Assembly (NCBI GenBank): GCA_900545955.1
Contig: URAU01000012.1
Span: 1-64,000, forward strand
Source: an uncultured Porphyromonadaceae bacterium
Lineage (GTDB): Bacteria; Bacteroidota; Bacteroidia; Bacteroidales; Muribaculaceae
DNA: 64,000 nucleotides
Direction: 5' to 3'
Within the stretch, counting starts at the first letter, position 1. Each line of letters opens with the position of its first letter. The translations under genes were made by a program, and so were the position numbers. The notes beneath the pieces are model-generated. The model was not told the origin of the DNA. It saw only the letters and a list, made by a program, of their open reading frames with translations, and made no database searches. Below are positions 9,774 through 17,044 of this stretch, piece by piece.

Positions 9774-10162
9774 TGGAAATCACACCAAATAAAATTTCGG
9801 GATCTCCTCAGGAACTGGCCGATTATTTCCGCTGCAGTGGGCAGACAGCGCCTAATCTGACCACTCCGAAACTATCGGATGCAATCAGCGGAAAATTGAT
9901 TTGGGCAGTTAGCATTGTAACGGGTATACTCTTGATTGCTTTAGGATTCATCAGTAACCCTATAGCTTATAGAATCCTATTCGGTGTAATTATTTTAGGA
10001 ATATTTGCAATTCCAATACTGCTTTTATGCAAATACAATAGTCTCAAAATTGCCGGTTCTGTATTTTTATTTCTTGCAGTAGTATTGGCTTTGTTCCTTG
10101 GCGTCACTAACCCGAAAACGCTTAGCGACATGGCTATCGAAAAGATTTCATCTCAAAAATAG
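9773..10162 (+). CDS. Small membrane protein of unknown function
   Basis: This 129-residue protein has a short soluble N-terminus (about 40 residues) and three membrane segments near residues 43-62, 65-86 and 90-110. It starts on the last base of the preceding stop codon, which implies coupled expression with the 143-residue neighbour. No catalytic motif is visible. The pair may form a small membrane complex, but that is a guess from adjacency. It ends nine bases before the WcaF-like acetyltransferase gene. Confidence 0.6.
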   Translation: MEITPNKISGSPQELADYFRCSGQTAPNLTTPKLSDAISGKLIWAVSIVTGILLIALGFISNPIAYRILFGVIILGIFAIPILLLCKYNSLKIAGSVFLFLAVVLALFLGVTNPKTLSDMAIEKISSQK

Positions 10163-10171
10163 ACCTAAACG

Positions 10172-10726
10172 ATGCCAAAGATAGACCTTTCGCAATACCG
10201 CAATGCGTTGTCGCGCAAACATCAGATTGTCAGGCTAATCTGGGGATTTGTCTGGGGCGTGGGAGCCAGTTGGATTCCGCGCTCGATGGCTTCGGGGTGG
10301 AAACGGACGCTTCTGCGGATGTTCGGTGCGAAGATTCATCCTACGGCCGTGGTCTATTCGTCGACGCGCGTCTACTATCCTGCGAACCTCCGGATGGAGG
10401 CGCACAGCTGTCTGGCGTCGGAAGTTGACTGCTATAACGTAGCCCCTGTGGTAGTAGGAGCAAATTCCACCGTGAGCCAGGGTGCTTATCTCTGCACGGC
10501 GTCGCACGACGTTACAAATCCGCTTAATCCGCTGATTACGGCGCCTATAGTGATTGAAGACCAGGCCTGGGTGGCTGCCGATGCTTTCGTCGGAATGGGG
10601 GTGACCATCGGGCAGGGGGCCGTAGTGGGAGCGAGGGCGGCCGTGTTCAAGGATGTTGAGCCATGGACGATTGTGGGCGGGAATCCTGCCAGACCGATAA
10701 AGAAGAGAATTCTGAGAGATGGTTGA
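10172..10726 (+). CDS. WcaF-type putative colanic acid/EPS acetyltransferase
   Basis: This 184-residue hexapeptide acetyltransferase matches the WcaF pattern: an N-terminal hydrophobic WGFVWGVGASWIPRSM segment, WKRTLLRMFGAKI, then beta-helix turns with the CTASHDV and ITAPIVIEDQAWVAADAFVGMGVTIGQGAVVGARA elements and the final IVGGNPARPIKKR. The family O-acetylates sugars with acetyl-CoA during exopolysaccharide synthesis. Base composition is back to the GC-rich genome norm here. It overlaps the following glycosyltransferase by eight bases. Confidence 0.88.
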   Translation: MPKIDLSQYRNALSRKHQIVRLIWGFVWGVGASWIPRSMASGWKRTLLRMFGAKIHPTAVVYSSTRVYYPANLRMEAHSCLASEVDCYNVAPVVVGANSTVSQGAYLCTASHDVTNPLNPLITAPIVIEDQAWVAADAFVGMGVTIGQGAVVGARAAVFKDVEPWTIVGGNPARPIKKRILRDG

Positions 10727-11624
10727 CGTTACGATTATTATTCTTACGAAGAACGAGGAGCTGCATTTGGGGCGGTGTCTCGAAAGGCTGCGGGCGCTGG
10801 AGCCGCGGCGCGTGGTGGTGGTAGACTCGGAGTCGACCGATGCCACGGCGGAGATTGCCCGCCGGGAGGGGGCGGAGGTGGTGGTGCACCCATGGCCGGG
10901 GAATCAGGCGGCGCAGTTCAACTGGGCGCTCGACGCGCTCGACATACGGTCGGAGTGGGTACTCCGGCTCGACGCCGACGAGTATCTCTCGCCGGAGCTG
11001 ACGGAGGAGATCCGCGCGAAGCTGCCGACGATGCCGGCTGACGTCAGTGCGCTGGTGATTCCGCTGGGGCGCTATTTCCTGAACCGGCGTCTGCGCCACG
11101 GCATCGTCAACGGAATCGCAATGGTCAGGATGTTCCGCCGGGGCTACTGCCGCTACGAGCAGCGGCTGATGGACGAGCATCTGCAGATACTCAGCGGGCG
11201 CTCGGAGACGCTTACGCATCCTTTCTACGACCATTCACTTCTGCCGCTCTCGGCGTTCATCGCCAAGCACAACGGCTATGCCGACCGTGAGGCGGCGCTG
11301 TTGCTCGCCGAAAAATACCGGCCTCAGAGCGCAGAGGCCGACAAGGCCGGGGGGCTGGCCGACGCTGTAGCGGCCAAGCGACGTCAGAAGTCGCTCTACG
11401 GGCGCATGCCGCTGTTCTGGCGGTCGACAGCCTATTTCCTATACCGCTACATTGTCCGGCTGGGGTTCCTCGACGGGAAGGAGGGGTTTCTCTGGGACTT
11501 CCTGCAGGGATGGTGGTATCGCACGCTGGTGGACGCCAAGGTGATGGAGGTGGAGCGCGCCTGCGCCGCCGACCCCAGGCGCATCCGCGCCTTCCTGGCC
11601 AGCCGCTACGGCATCCGCCTATAG
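10719..11624 (+). CDS. Glycosyltransferase family 2 (WaaE/KdtX-like)
   Basis: This 301-residue GT-A protein opens with VTIIILTKNEELHLGRCLE and has VVVDSESTDATAEIARREGA and the DxD-type LRLDADEYL motif near residue 88. The C-terminal part (YRYIVRLGFLDGKEGF) is typical of LPS core or exopolysaccharide GT2 enzymes related to WaaE. It should transfer a sugar from a nucleotide donor in the cytoplasm. It is the last gene of the cluster and is followed within six bases by palindromic repeats and then a strong terminator. Confidence 0.9.
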   Translation: MVDVTIIILTKNEELHLGRCLERLRALEPRRVVVVDSESTDATAEIARREGAEVVVHPWPGNQAAQFNWALDALDIRSEWVLRLDADEYLSPELTEEIRAKLPTMPADVSALVIPLGRYFLNRRLRHGIVNGIAMVRMFRRGYCRYEQRLMDEHLQILSGRSETLTHPFYDHSLLPLSAFIAKHNGYADREAALLLAEKYRPQSAEADKAGGLADAVAAKRRQKSLYGRMPLFWRSTAYFLYRYIVRLGFLDGKEGFLWDFLQGWWYRTLVDAKVMEVERACAADPRRIRAFLASRYGIRL

Positions 11625-11629
11625 CGCCC

Positions 11630-11757
11630 CCAGGGGTTTGCACCCCTGGTTACAAAGATGCCACCCCTACGGGGTTAGACGTCCACCATCAGGGGTATAC
11701 ACCCCCCAGGGGTTTGCACCCCTGGCTACAGGGATGTCACCCCTACGGGGTCAGACG
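11630..11757. repeat. Two REP-like direct repeats with paired hairpins
   Basis: Two 52-base copies (11630-11681 and 11706-11757) differ at only five positions. Each contains a hairpin with an 8-base stem (CCAGGGGT, loop TTGC, ACCCCTGG) and a second hairpin ACCCC-TAC-GGGGT. Between them lies a smaller hairpin GGGGT-ATAC-ACCCC (11692-11705). Paired palindromes placed just after an operon are typical of REP-type extragenic repeats mobilised by RAYT transposases. No transposase is visible in the window. Open frames crossing this stretch are spurious. Confidence 0.75.
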
Positions 11758-11830
11758 ATGGAGGCTGCGGGTGAAAAAACGGGTGGACGGGCACCCGCAT
11801 GTAGGGATGCACTATTTTGAGTTCAACACA

Positions 11831-11868
11831 AAAAAGCGAAGACGGCAATCGGTCCGTCTTCGCTTTTT
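11831..11868 (+). terminator. Bidirectional intrinsic terminator
   Basis: A perfect 15-base stem (AAAAAGCGAAGACGG pairing with CCGTCTTCGCTTTTT) surrounds an 8-base loop, with an A-run before and a T-run after, so it can act on both strands. It lies downstream of the polysaccharide cluster and the REP repeats and insulates them from the next promoter. Confidence 0.85.
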
Positions 11869-11914
11869 CGTTATTATAGGAGGTGCTTACAGCTTTTAAC
11901 GTCCTTTAACGATA

Positions 11915-11947
11915 TTGTCTGAAATATCATTCGTCTTTCTACCTTTG
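11915..11947 (+). promoter_or_regulatory. Bacteroidetes-type promoter of the 145-residue lipoprotein gene
   Basis: The -7 element TACCTTTG (11940-11947) is preceded by TTGT at 11915-11918, about 21 bases upstream, matching the Bacteroidetes consensus. Transcription would begin near 11954, leaving a 5' leader of almost 200 bases before the next start codon. Confidence 0.65.
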
Positions 11948-11953
11948 CAGCGC

Positions 11954-12149
11954 AAATCGCGGCAAGCCTGTTAAAACGAGCTTATGGCGCGACGGGAAGA
12001 TTACATCACCTTGGCAATTCTCCCGCTATCATCTTAGATGAAACCGGGCGAAAGTGATGGGACGGCTCTTCTTCCCATTCTTTTATCTTATCATTATAAT
12101 TTTTCGGAGTCCCGTCTTGCCGAGTTAATATAATAAATTAACAACTACA
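11954..12149 (+). ncRNA. Long, apparently structured 5' leader (riboswitch-like or independent RNA)
   Basis: The leader shows nested pairings: CGGCAAG (11960-11966) with CTTGCCG (12116-12122), ACGGGA (11992-11997) with TCCCGT (12110-12115), CATCAC (12004-12009) with GTGATG (12054-12059), CCCG (12022-12025) with CGGG (12045-12048), and TCATC with GATGA (12029-12041). ATGGGA (12057-12062) with TCCCAT (12073-12078) is a competing hairpin that excludes the CATCAC pairing. I do not recognise a known riboswitch class. It could regulate the lipoprotein gene or be a small RNA such as a 6S-like molecule. Confidence 0.5.
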
Positions 12150-12587
12150 ATGAAACAGATTAAGTTTCTTGCAATGATGATTGCCGCGACAATCTTTTGT
12201 CTGGGCTTTTCTTCGTGTGGCGACGACGATGACGAAGACGACGCTGTAAACAACATGCTTGTCGGCACCTGGGTCGGAGCAATGAATCATGAAGGCGGTT
12301 ACAACGGCGACGATGATGAGGTGGTAACGATGACTTTCACTCCCGACGGCAAGATGACCGCTAAAGGCGTAAGCGAAACCCATTCTTCATGGAACTGGTC
12401 GTTTACCGGTACTTATCAGATAGCTACCGCCCACGACGGAGCGGTGAACCTTATTTCAATCGGTGGCTATTTCGCCGACGAGGATGAATATTATGATGAC
12501 GACATTGAGCCAACTCCATTCTACCTCAACGACAACGTATTGATTATATCGTTTGACGGCAGCGACTACCGCCTGATAAAACAGTAA
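12150..12587 (+). CDS. Lipoprotein with lipocalin-like beta-barrel pattern
   Basis: This 145-residue protein has a lipoprotein signal (lipobox GFSSC, Cys23) followed by a very acidic stretch GDDDDEDD, the kind of signal that exports lipoproteins to the cell surface in Bacteroidetes. The mature part begins LVGTWVGAM and has alternating strands (VVTMTFTPDGKMTAKG, WNWSFTGTYQIA, YFYLNDNVLIISFDG-like turns), as in lipocalin-like domains common in this phylum. No ligand can be inferred. It is a single-gene unit with its own promoter, long leader and terminator. Confidence 0.8.
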   Translation: MKQIKFLAMMIAATIFCLGFSSCGDDDDEDDAVNNMLVGTWVGAMNHEGGYNGDDDEVVTMTFTPDGKMTAKGVSETHSSWNWSFTGTYQIATAHDGAVNLISIGGYFADEDEYYDDDIEPTPFYLNDNVLIISFDGSDYRLIKQ

Positions 12588-12612
12588 TCGTCAAGTTAAA
12601 AACGTTTTTAAA

Positions 12613-12650
12613 GCGCCGCGGCTTCATTGCAAGCTGCGGCGCATTTTTTT
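12613..12650 (+). terminator. Intrinsic terminator after the lipoprotein gene
   Basis: A 12-base stem (GCGCCGCGGCTT with AAGCTGCGGCGC, one G-T pair) and a CATTGC loop are followed by seven Ts, 25 bases after the stop codon. Confidence 0.85.
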
Positions 12651-12676
12651 CCGTAGATTAATAATCAAAGTTATAT

Positions 12677-12707
12677 AAAAAAGCGAACCGAGAATCTCGA
12701 TTCGCTT
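12677..12707 (-). terminator. Terminator of the tRNA-Ala gene
   Basis: An inverted repeat AAGCGAA-CCGAGA / TCTCGA-TTCGCTT (12681-12707) is followed on the minus strand by a run of Ts, just past the 3' end of the tRNA. Confidence 0.7.
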
Positions 12708-12714
12708 AAGGGGG

Positions 12715-12788
12715 TGGAGTACAGCGGACTCGAACCGCTCACCTCGACACTGCCAGTGTCGCGCTCTAGCCAGATGAGCTAGTACCCC
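12715..12788 (-). tRNA. tRNA-Ala (anticodon GGC)
   Basis: The minus strand folds into a full cloverleaf of 74 bases. The acceptor is GGGGTAC with GTACTCC (one G-T pair) and discriminator A. The D-arm is GCTC...GAGC, and the anticodon arm CGACA-CTGGCAG-TGTCG gives anticodon GGC for alanine codon GCC. The T-arm is AGCGG-TTCGAGT-CCGCT. No CCA is encoded. A consensus promoter lies directly upstream and a terminator hairpin directly downstream, so it is a single-gene unit. Confidence 0.95.
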
Positions 12789-12802
12789 ATGGATTTCGGA
12801 TG

Positions 12803-12834
12803 CAAAGTTAAGGATTCCGGATGAAACCGCCAAA
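12803..12834 (-). promoter_or_regulatory. Promoter of tRNA-Ala
   Basis: On the minus strand TTTG (12831-12834) is followed after exactly 20 bases by TAACTTTG (12803-12810), a textbook Bacteroidetes promoter. Its -7 element ends 14 bases before the tRNA 5' end. Confidence 0.8.
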
Positions 12835-12952
12835 TTTTCAGGGAAACATTTTTCAGTTTTTTTTGCGCAGAGGCCAAGGTGAAGAGTCCAAGGCAGATTA
12901 TTGCAGCGGGTTCAGGAGGCAGGGACTCCCGAACAATTATATATACCGAAGA

Positions 12953-13735
12953 TCAGGAGCGCACAAGCTCGAAGATCTTATAGAGGTAGCGGCAACCCTC
13001 AAACAAGAAGTTGGAGTAGACCCCGTTTTTACGATAGGCTGCGCGATGGTCGCGGTAGATGCGTTTATGGGAGGTCATTCCCGAAGATGAGGCGCCCCCG
13101 GTGCGCATCGTCACAAAATCCATGGGCAGATAACGGGTATTGATGCGGCCGACGAAAATCATGCGCAGGAGTTGCTCGAAGTCGGCGGCGACGCGGAAAT
13201 CGAGGTCGAATCCGCCATGCTCGGCATAAAGCCGGCGGCGGCAATAAAACGAGGGGTGGGCGGGCATGAAGCCCATGCGCATCATCCAGGGACGGAAGAA
13301 AGCGGAGCTGTAGTGACGCACCACGCGTGTGGTCTGATGCTGGTCGACGTAGTGAACGTCGCCATACACGGCATCCAAACTGGCATCGGGCGTGGCGTCG
13401 GTGCTGAAGGCATCAGCCACCCGGGCGAGCACGTCGGGCGACGTAAAGTAATCATCGGAATTAAGGAGTCCCACCAGAGTGCCGGTTGCCATGGAAATTC
13501 CTTTGTTCATGGCGTCGTAGATTCCACGATCGCGCTCCGAGACCACGCGGAGGGTCTTGCCGCCGCGCTCGTAGGCACTGCGGTAATGCTCGACGATGGT
13601 AAGCGTGGAGTCGGTCGACGCGCCGTCGACTATGATGTGCTCAACGTCGGGATATGTCTGCGCCACCACAGAGGCAAGCGTATCGGCCAGGGTGGCAGCT
13701 GAGTTGAAGGTGGCGGTGATAACAGAAATCTTCAT
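12953..13735 (-). CDS. Glycosyltransferase family 2
   Basis: The GT-A fold protein starts MKISVITATFNSAATL and has VEHIIVDGASTDSTL, SERDRGIYDAMNKGISMATG and the DxD-like LLNSDDYF, the order seen in Bacteroidetes GT2 enzymes of the WcaA/colanic-type group. I place the start at 13735 because it gives the canonical N-terminus and lies 33 bases after a good -7 promoter. The extended frame to 13816 crosses that promoter. The gene stands alone, outside the main polysaccharide cluster and on the opposite strand. The sugar transferred is unknown. Confidence 0.88.
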   Translation of the reverse strand: MKISVITATFNSAATLADTLASVVAQTYPDVEHIIVDGASTDSTLTIVEHYRSAYERGGKTLRVVSERDRGIYDAMNKGISMATGTLVGLLNSDDYFTSPDVLARVADAFSTDATPDASLDAVYGDVHYVDQHQTTRVVRHYSSAFFRPWMMRMGFMPAHPSFYCRRRLYAEHGGFDLDFRVAADFEQLLRMIFVGRINTRYLPMDFVTMRTGGASSSGMTSHKRIYRDHRAAYRKNGVYSNFLFEGCRYLYKIFELVRS

Positions 13736-13767
13736 TGCGGTTCGTGCGGCTGTAGTGTGATGCACCG

Positions 13768-13775
13768 CAAAGGTA
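13768..13775 (-). promoter_or_regulatory. -7 element of the lone GT2 gene
   Basis: TACCTTTG on the minus strand lies 33 bases before the chosen start codon and supports that start over the upstream methionine. Confidence 0.55.
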
Positions 13776-13800
13776 CGCAATTTTTCCGGAATGGCGGCAA

Positions 13801-13834
13801 GGAGGCCGGGAATCACGTCCGATTCCCGGCCTCC
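13801..13834 (-). terminator. Strong hairpin after the fucosidase gene
   Basis: A perfect 14-base GC-rich stem (GGAGGCCGGGAATC pairing with GATTCCCGGCCTCC) and a 6-base loop lie 37 bases after the GH95 stop codon. The T-run is weak, so it may act as a terminator or an mRNA 3'-end stabiliser. Confidence 0.65.
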
Positions 13835-13870
13835 GAAGTAAGACAGGCAATATGTATTAAGTTGGGATTT

Positions 13871-16858
13871 TCAGCGGAGGGCTACTTTTTCGGCGACGAA
13901 ACCGGCGCGGCGGATGTAGATGCCGGCAGAGAGGGTGTCGGCGGCCACGCGGCGCCCCTGGAGGTCGAAGTATTCCTCGGGACCGGCGGCGGTGGCGTCG
14001 GATGCTACGGCGCTGATGCCGCTGTTGGCGGAGAGGTCGATGGTGTAGCGGCCGCCGGGAGTGGTGGGGAACGAGATTCGGTCCTCGCCGTCGGCGGTGA
14101 CGGTCACGGCGTTGCCGGAGGCATCGGTCACCTTGGCTTTGGCGATACCCTTGTAGCTTACGGAAGCGTCGCGGCCCGAACCGGATTTCACGACGGCCTC
14201 GGTGAGGCGCCCGGCGGTCCAGCGCTGGTCGACCTCGAAGTTGCCCATGGCGCGGAGGCCGTTGGCATGGCCTTCCTGCCATGCGTCGGGGAGAGCGGGG
14301 AGCAGGCGGAGCGTGCCGTCGTATCCCTGGAGGAGCATTTCAGCCACGCCGGCGGAGAAGCCGAAGTTGCCGTCGATCTGGAAGGGGGCGTGGGAGTCGA
14401 GCAGGTTGTAGTAGACACCACCCTTATCCTCCTTGATGTCGTAGCTTGTGGAATGCTTGAGGGCGTTGCGCATAATGCGCAGGGCGTGGTTGCCGTTGAA
14501 GGCACGAGCCCAGAGGTTTATGCGCCACGCGAGCGACCATCCGGTGGATTTGTCGCCGCGCAGTGTCAGCGAATTGATTGCCGGACGGAAATAGGGGCTT
14601 TCGGGCGTAATCTTGCCGAAAGGATACATCGCCATCAGGTGCGACTGGTGACGGTGGCCGTTCTGGCCTTTGGAGTAGTCGCTGTATTTCCACTCGCGCA
14701 GAATTTCCGTGCCGGAGGCGACACCGTTGAGGCTACCGCCCCAGGCGCCGGTATACTGCTCGACAGCAAGACCCTTATCGAGCTTCTCATATTTTGCAGC
14801 CAGCGAGGAGCGGAAATCGGCGGGATAGGCCTCGCCGGCGATGTCGAGGGCGGCGAGGGTCGACTCAAAGAGTTCGGCCACAAGCTGCTGGGCGTGGGCC
14901 GTGCCGTCCTCCCTGGAGGGGCCGTGCTCGGGCGACCACTCGTCGGGGGCCACCAGCGAGCCGTCGGAAGCCTCTTTGAGGCGCTGCATCCAGAATTTGC
15001 AGCAGCTCACCATCACGGGGAGCGCCTTCTCGCGCAGGAAATCCTCGTCGAGAGTGTAGAGATAGTGCTGCCAGAGATGGGAGGTGTACCAGGCGTTGGC
15101 TATCACGTAGTTCTCGGCATAGTCGGAGTGGCCGAAGATATTGTTCTGCGTGAAGCAGGTCCAGCCTTCAGTCTGGCCGCCGCGACGGGCGTAGGAGGGC
15201 CACTGCTCATGCTCCAGGGCCATGCTGTGGATATAGTTCAGGTAAGGCATGTGGAGCTCGGAGAGGTTGGTGTTCTCGGCGAGCCAGTAGTTCATCTGCA
15301 CGTTGATATTTGAGTGGATGTCGCTCTGCCAGGCGGGGTTGTCGCTGTTGTTCCAGATGCCCTGAAGGTTGGCGGGTGTGTCCATACCGCGCGAGGAACT
15401 GATGAGCAGGTAGCGGCCGTAGTTGAAGTAGAGTTCCTCGAGCAGGCGCTCCATTTCGGGAGCGTTGCCGGCGGCGTAGCTGTCGACAAGTTTCTCAGTG
15501 GTCAGATTGTTGGTGCCGTTGCCGAGCGAGAGGTCCACGCGGTCGAAGAACGAACGGAAGTCCTGAGTATGTGCAGCCACGAGGGCGTCCCACGACTGCG
15601 CGCAGGCCTGGTCGAGACGTGAGTCTACCATCGTGCGCATGGCGGCGGCGTCAGAGGTATAGGTTGGGCTGTGCTGATCGAAATTGGTTGCGCCGGCAAG
15701 AATGATGAGCACCTCGTCGGCACCCTTGATTTCAACGCTGTTGCCGACGGTTGTCATCGTGCCGCCGGTGGGAACAGCCCTGAATGCCGCCTTGAAGTCT
15801 ACGAGGTCGAGCTTTCCCTCGAAGGAAGCACCTCCATCGGCGTAAACGGGCGTCACGAAGCCCGAGCGCACATTGTTGCGCAGACGCAGGCGCACGCTTA
15901 TCTTACCGCCCTTATCGGCGGCAAGGCGTACGGCTACCACCTTGGCTGGGAAACTGCTGATGTATTCGCGGGTGTAGCTGGTCTCGCCGTCGGAGTAGCT
16001 GACGCCCGCCACGGCATTGCGCATATCGAGCCAGCGTACATAATCCTTAACGGGAGCCGAATCGAAAGCGCCCGAAATATCCTCGATGAAGAGATCGCCG
16101 AAATTCTGATACGAGCCGCGTCGGTTGGAGGTACCTGTCCAGACAGATTTGTCGTTGAACTGCAGCTGATCGCAGTGAATGCCGCCGTAGACCATGGCAC
16201 CGAATTCGCCGTTGCCGATAGGCAGCGCGTACTCCATCCAGGGATTGGCCACCTTCGCCGCAGTGACGGGAGCCGTATACCAGAGCGTCTGACGTGTAGG
16301 AGGTGTGAAGGCGGTGACGCCCTCAACGCTGAATTCCTTGATACCGCTCATGTCGAGAGGTTCCGACACCTGGTCGGAAGGGATGAATGTCACATTGTTG
16401 TTGGAGTCGGTCGGATCGTTCCAATAGCCGTCGATCTGGCCGTTGCCGTAAGGGTTCATGCACCCCCATCCGTCGCTCGGGTCGTTGATTACCCAGCATC
16501 CCGCGAAATCGGGGTTCGGCGACTCCAGGAGCTGAAGATTATGAGCCTTCGAGAGGTCTGACGAAGCGCGGAACGGACCATCTTTATATACTGCACGGCC
16601 GTTGGCGCTCACAAGCTTAAAGCTGTTCGGGTCGCCCACAAGCTTCCACTTCTGGTTGTTGCTGCCGTAGGCGATGGAAGTGTGGGTAAGAGCATTCCCC
16701 TCGCCGTTTTCAGTGAAAACGCGCGACACATTTTCGTAATAGATATAATACCAATGCTCCTCGCTGTCGCTACTGAAGAGCGGTTTCGATGTCTCCCCTT
16801 TAGCCGGAAGAGCCATCAGGGCAAGAACAAGAATCAGAAATAACTTCGATATTTTCAT
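13871..16858 (-). CDS. GH95 family alpha-L-fucosidase with N-terminal ricin-like domain
   Basis: This 995-residue secreted enzyme has a signal peptide (residues 1-21), a ricin/beta-trefoil-like region (about 25-165, with NQKWKL and NSFKLVSANGRAVY), and the GH95 N-terminal motif LWYTAPV...WMEYALPIGNGEFGAMVYGG. The catalytic centre follows: NINVQMNYW (about 516-524), holding the two conserved Asn, and the acid region QIDGNFG (about 826-832). GH95 enzymes mainly remove alpha-1,2-linked fucose from host glycans; some act on L-galactose. The C-terminus ends with the LQGRRV...GIYIRRAGFVAEKV pattern common in secreted Bacteroidetes proteins. It is divergent from a SusR-like regulator that probably controls it. 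Confidence 0.92.
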   Translation of the reverse strand: MKISKLFLILVLALMALPAKGETSKPLFSSDSEEHWYYIYYENVSRVFTENGEGNALTHTSIAYGSNNQKWKLVGDPNSFKLVSANGRAVYKDGPFRASSDLSKAHNLQLLESPNPDFAGCWVINDPSDGWGCMNPYGNGQIDGYWNDPTDSNNNVTFIPSDQVSEPLDMSGIKEFSVEGVTAFTPPTRQTLWYTAPVTAAKVANPWMEYALPIGNGEFGAMVYGGIHCDQLQFNDKSVWTGTSNRRGSYQNFGDLFIEDISGAFDSAPVKDYVRWLDMRNAVAGVSYSDGETSYTREYISSFPAKVVAVRLAADKGGKISVRLRLRNNVRSGFVTPVYADGGASFEGKLDLVDFKAAFRAVPTGGTMTTVGNSVEIKGADEVLIILAGATNFDQHSPTYTSDAAAMRTMVDSRLDQACAQSWDALVAAHTQDFRSFFDRVDLSLGNGTNNLTTEKLVDSYAAGNAPEMERLLEELYFNYGRYLLISSSRGMDTPANLQGIWNNSDNPAWQSDIHSNINVQMNYWLAENTNLSELHMPYLNYIHSMALEHEQWPSYARRGGQTEGWTCFTQNNIFGHSDYAENYVIANAWYTSHLWQHYLYTLDEDFLREKALPVMVSCCKFWMQRLKEASDGSLVAPDEWSPEHGPSREDGTAHAQQLVAELFESTLAALDIAGEAYPADFRSSLAAKYEKLDKGLAVEQYTGAWGGSLNGVASGTEILREWKYSDYSKGQNGHRHQSHLMAMYPFGKITPESPYFRPAINSLTLRGDKSTGWSLAWRINLWARAFNGNHALRIMRNALKHSTSYDIKEDKGGVYYNLLDSHAPFQIDGNFGFSAGVAEMLLQGYDGTLRLLPALPDAWQEGHANGLRAMGNFEVDQRWTAGRLTEAVVKSGSGRDASVSYKGIAKAKVTDASGNAVTVTADGEDRISFPTTPGGRYTIDLSANSGISAVASDATAAGPEEYFDLQGRRVAADTLSAGIYIRRAGFVAEKVALR

Positions 16859-16878
16859 GGTTTAATAAATTTTCATCG

Positions 16879-16886
16879 CAAATTTA
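16879..16886 (-). promoter_or_regulatory. -7 element of the fucosidase gene
   Basis: TAAATTTG on the minus strand lies 20 bases before the GH95 start codon; the upstream element is not clear. Confidence 0.45.
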
Positions 16887-16933
16887 TCTGCAGGATTGAC
16901 ACTCAGGCGGTAAAATAATGGTCTGAATGGGTG

Positions 16934-16979
16934 AAAAATTGTTCATCGCAAGGATATTCACGAAGAATGAACTATTTTT
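16934..16979. promoter_or_regulatory. Inverted repeat between divergent fucosidase and regulator genes
   Basis: AAAAATTGTTCAT (16934-16946) and ATGAACTATTTTT (16967-16979) match as inverted repeats at 12 of 13 positions across a 20-base spacer. It lies directly upstream of the regulator's promoter and about 50 bases upstream of the fucosidase promoter, so it is a candidate operator. Confidence 0.45.
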
Positions 16980-16987
16980 AATGGTTG

Positions 16988-17019
16988 TTGGATTGATTTG
17001 ACGGTTATTCGTATCTTTG
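16988..17019 (+). promoter_or_regulatory. Promoter of the SusR-like regulator
   Basis: TATCTTTG at 17012-17019 is preceded by TTG at 16988-16990 with 21 bases between. The start codon follows 25 bases later. Confidence 0.55.
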
Positions 17020-17044
17020 TACGAACACAATCCTGTCGTCGCTC

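Noticed and set aside
11510..11899. Open frames through the REP-like repeats
   Set aside because: They translate hairpin repeats (HPWLQ...HPYGV type peptides) and have no start signal.
12150..12383. Antisense frame over the acidic lipoprotein
   Set aside because: The forward gene has a lipobox, promoter and terminator; the reverse frame has none.
13757..15313. 518-residue + strand frame opposite the fucosidase
   Set aside because: The GH95 protein on the minus strand has full family motifs; the opposite frame is low-complexity Gly/Val/Ala.
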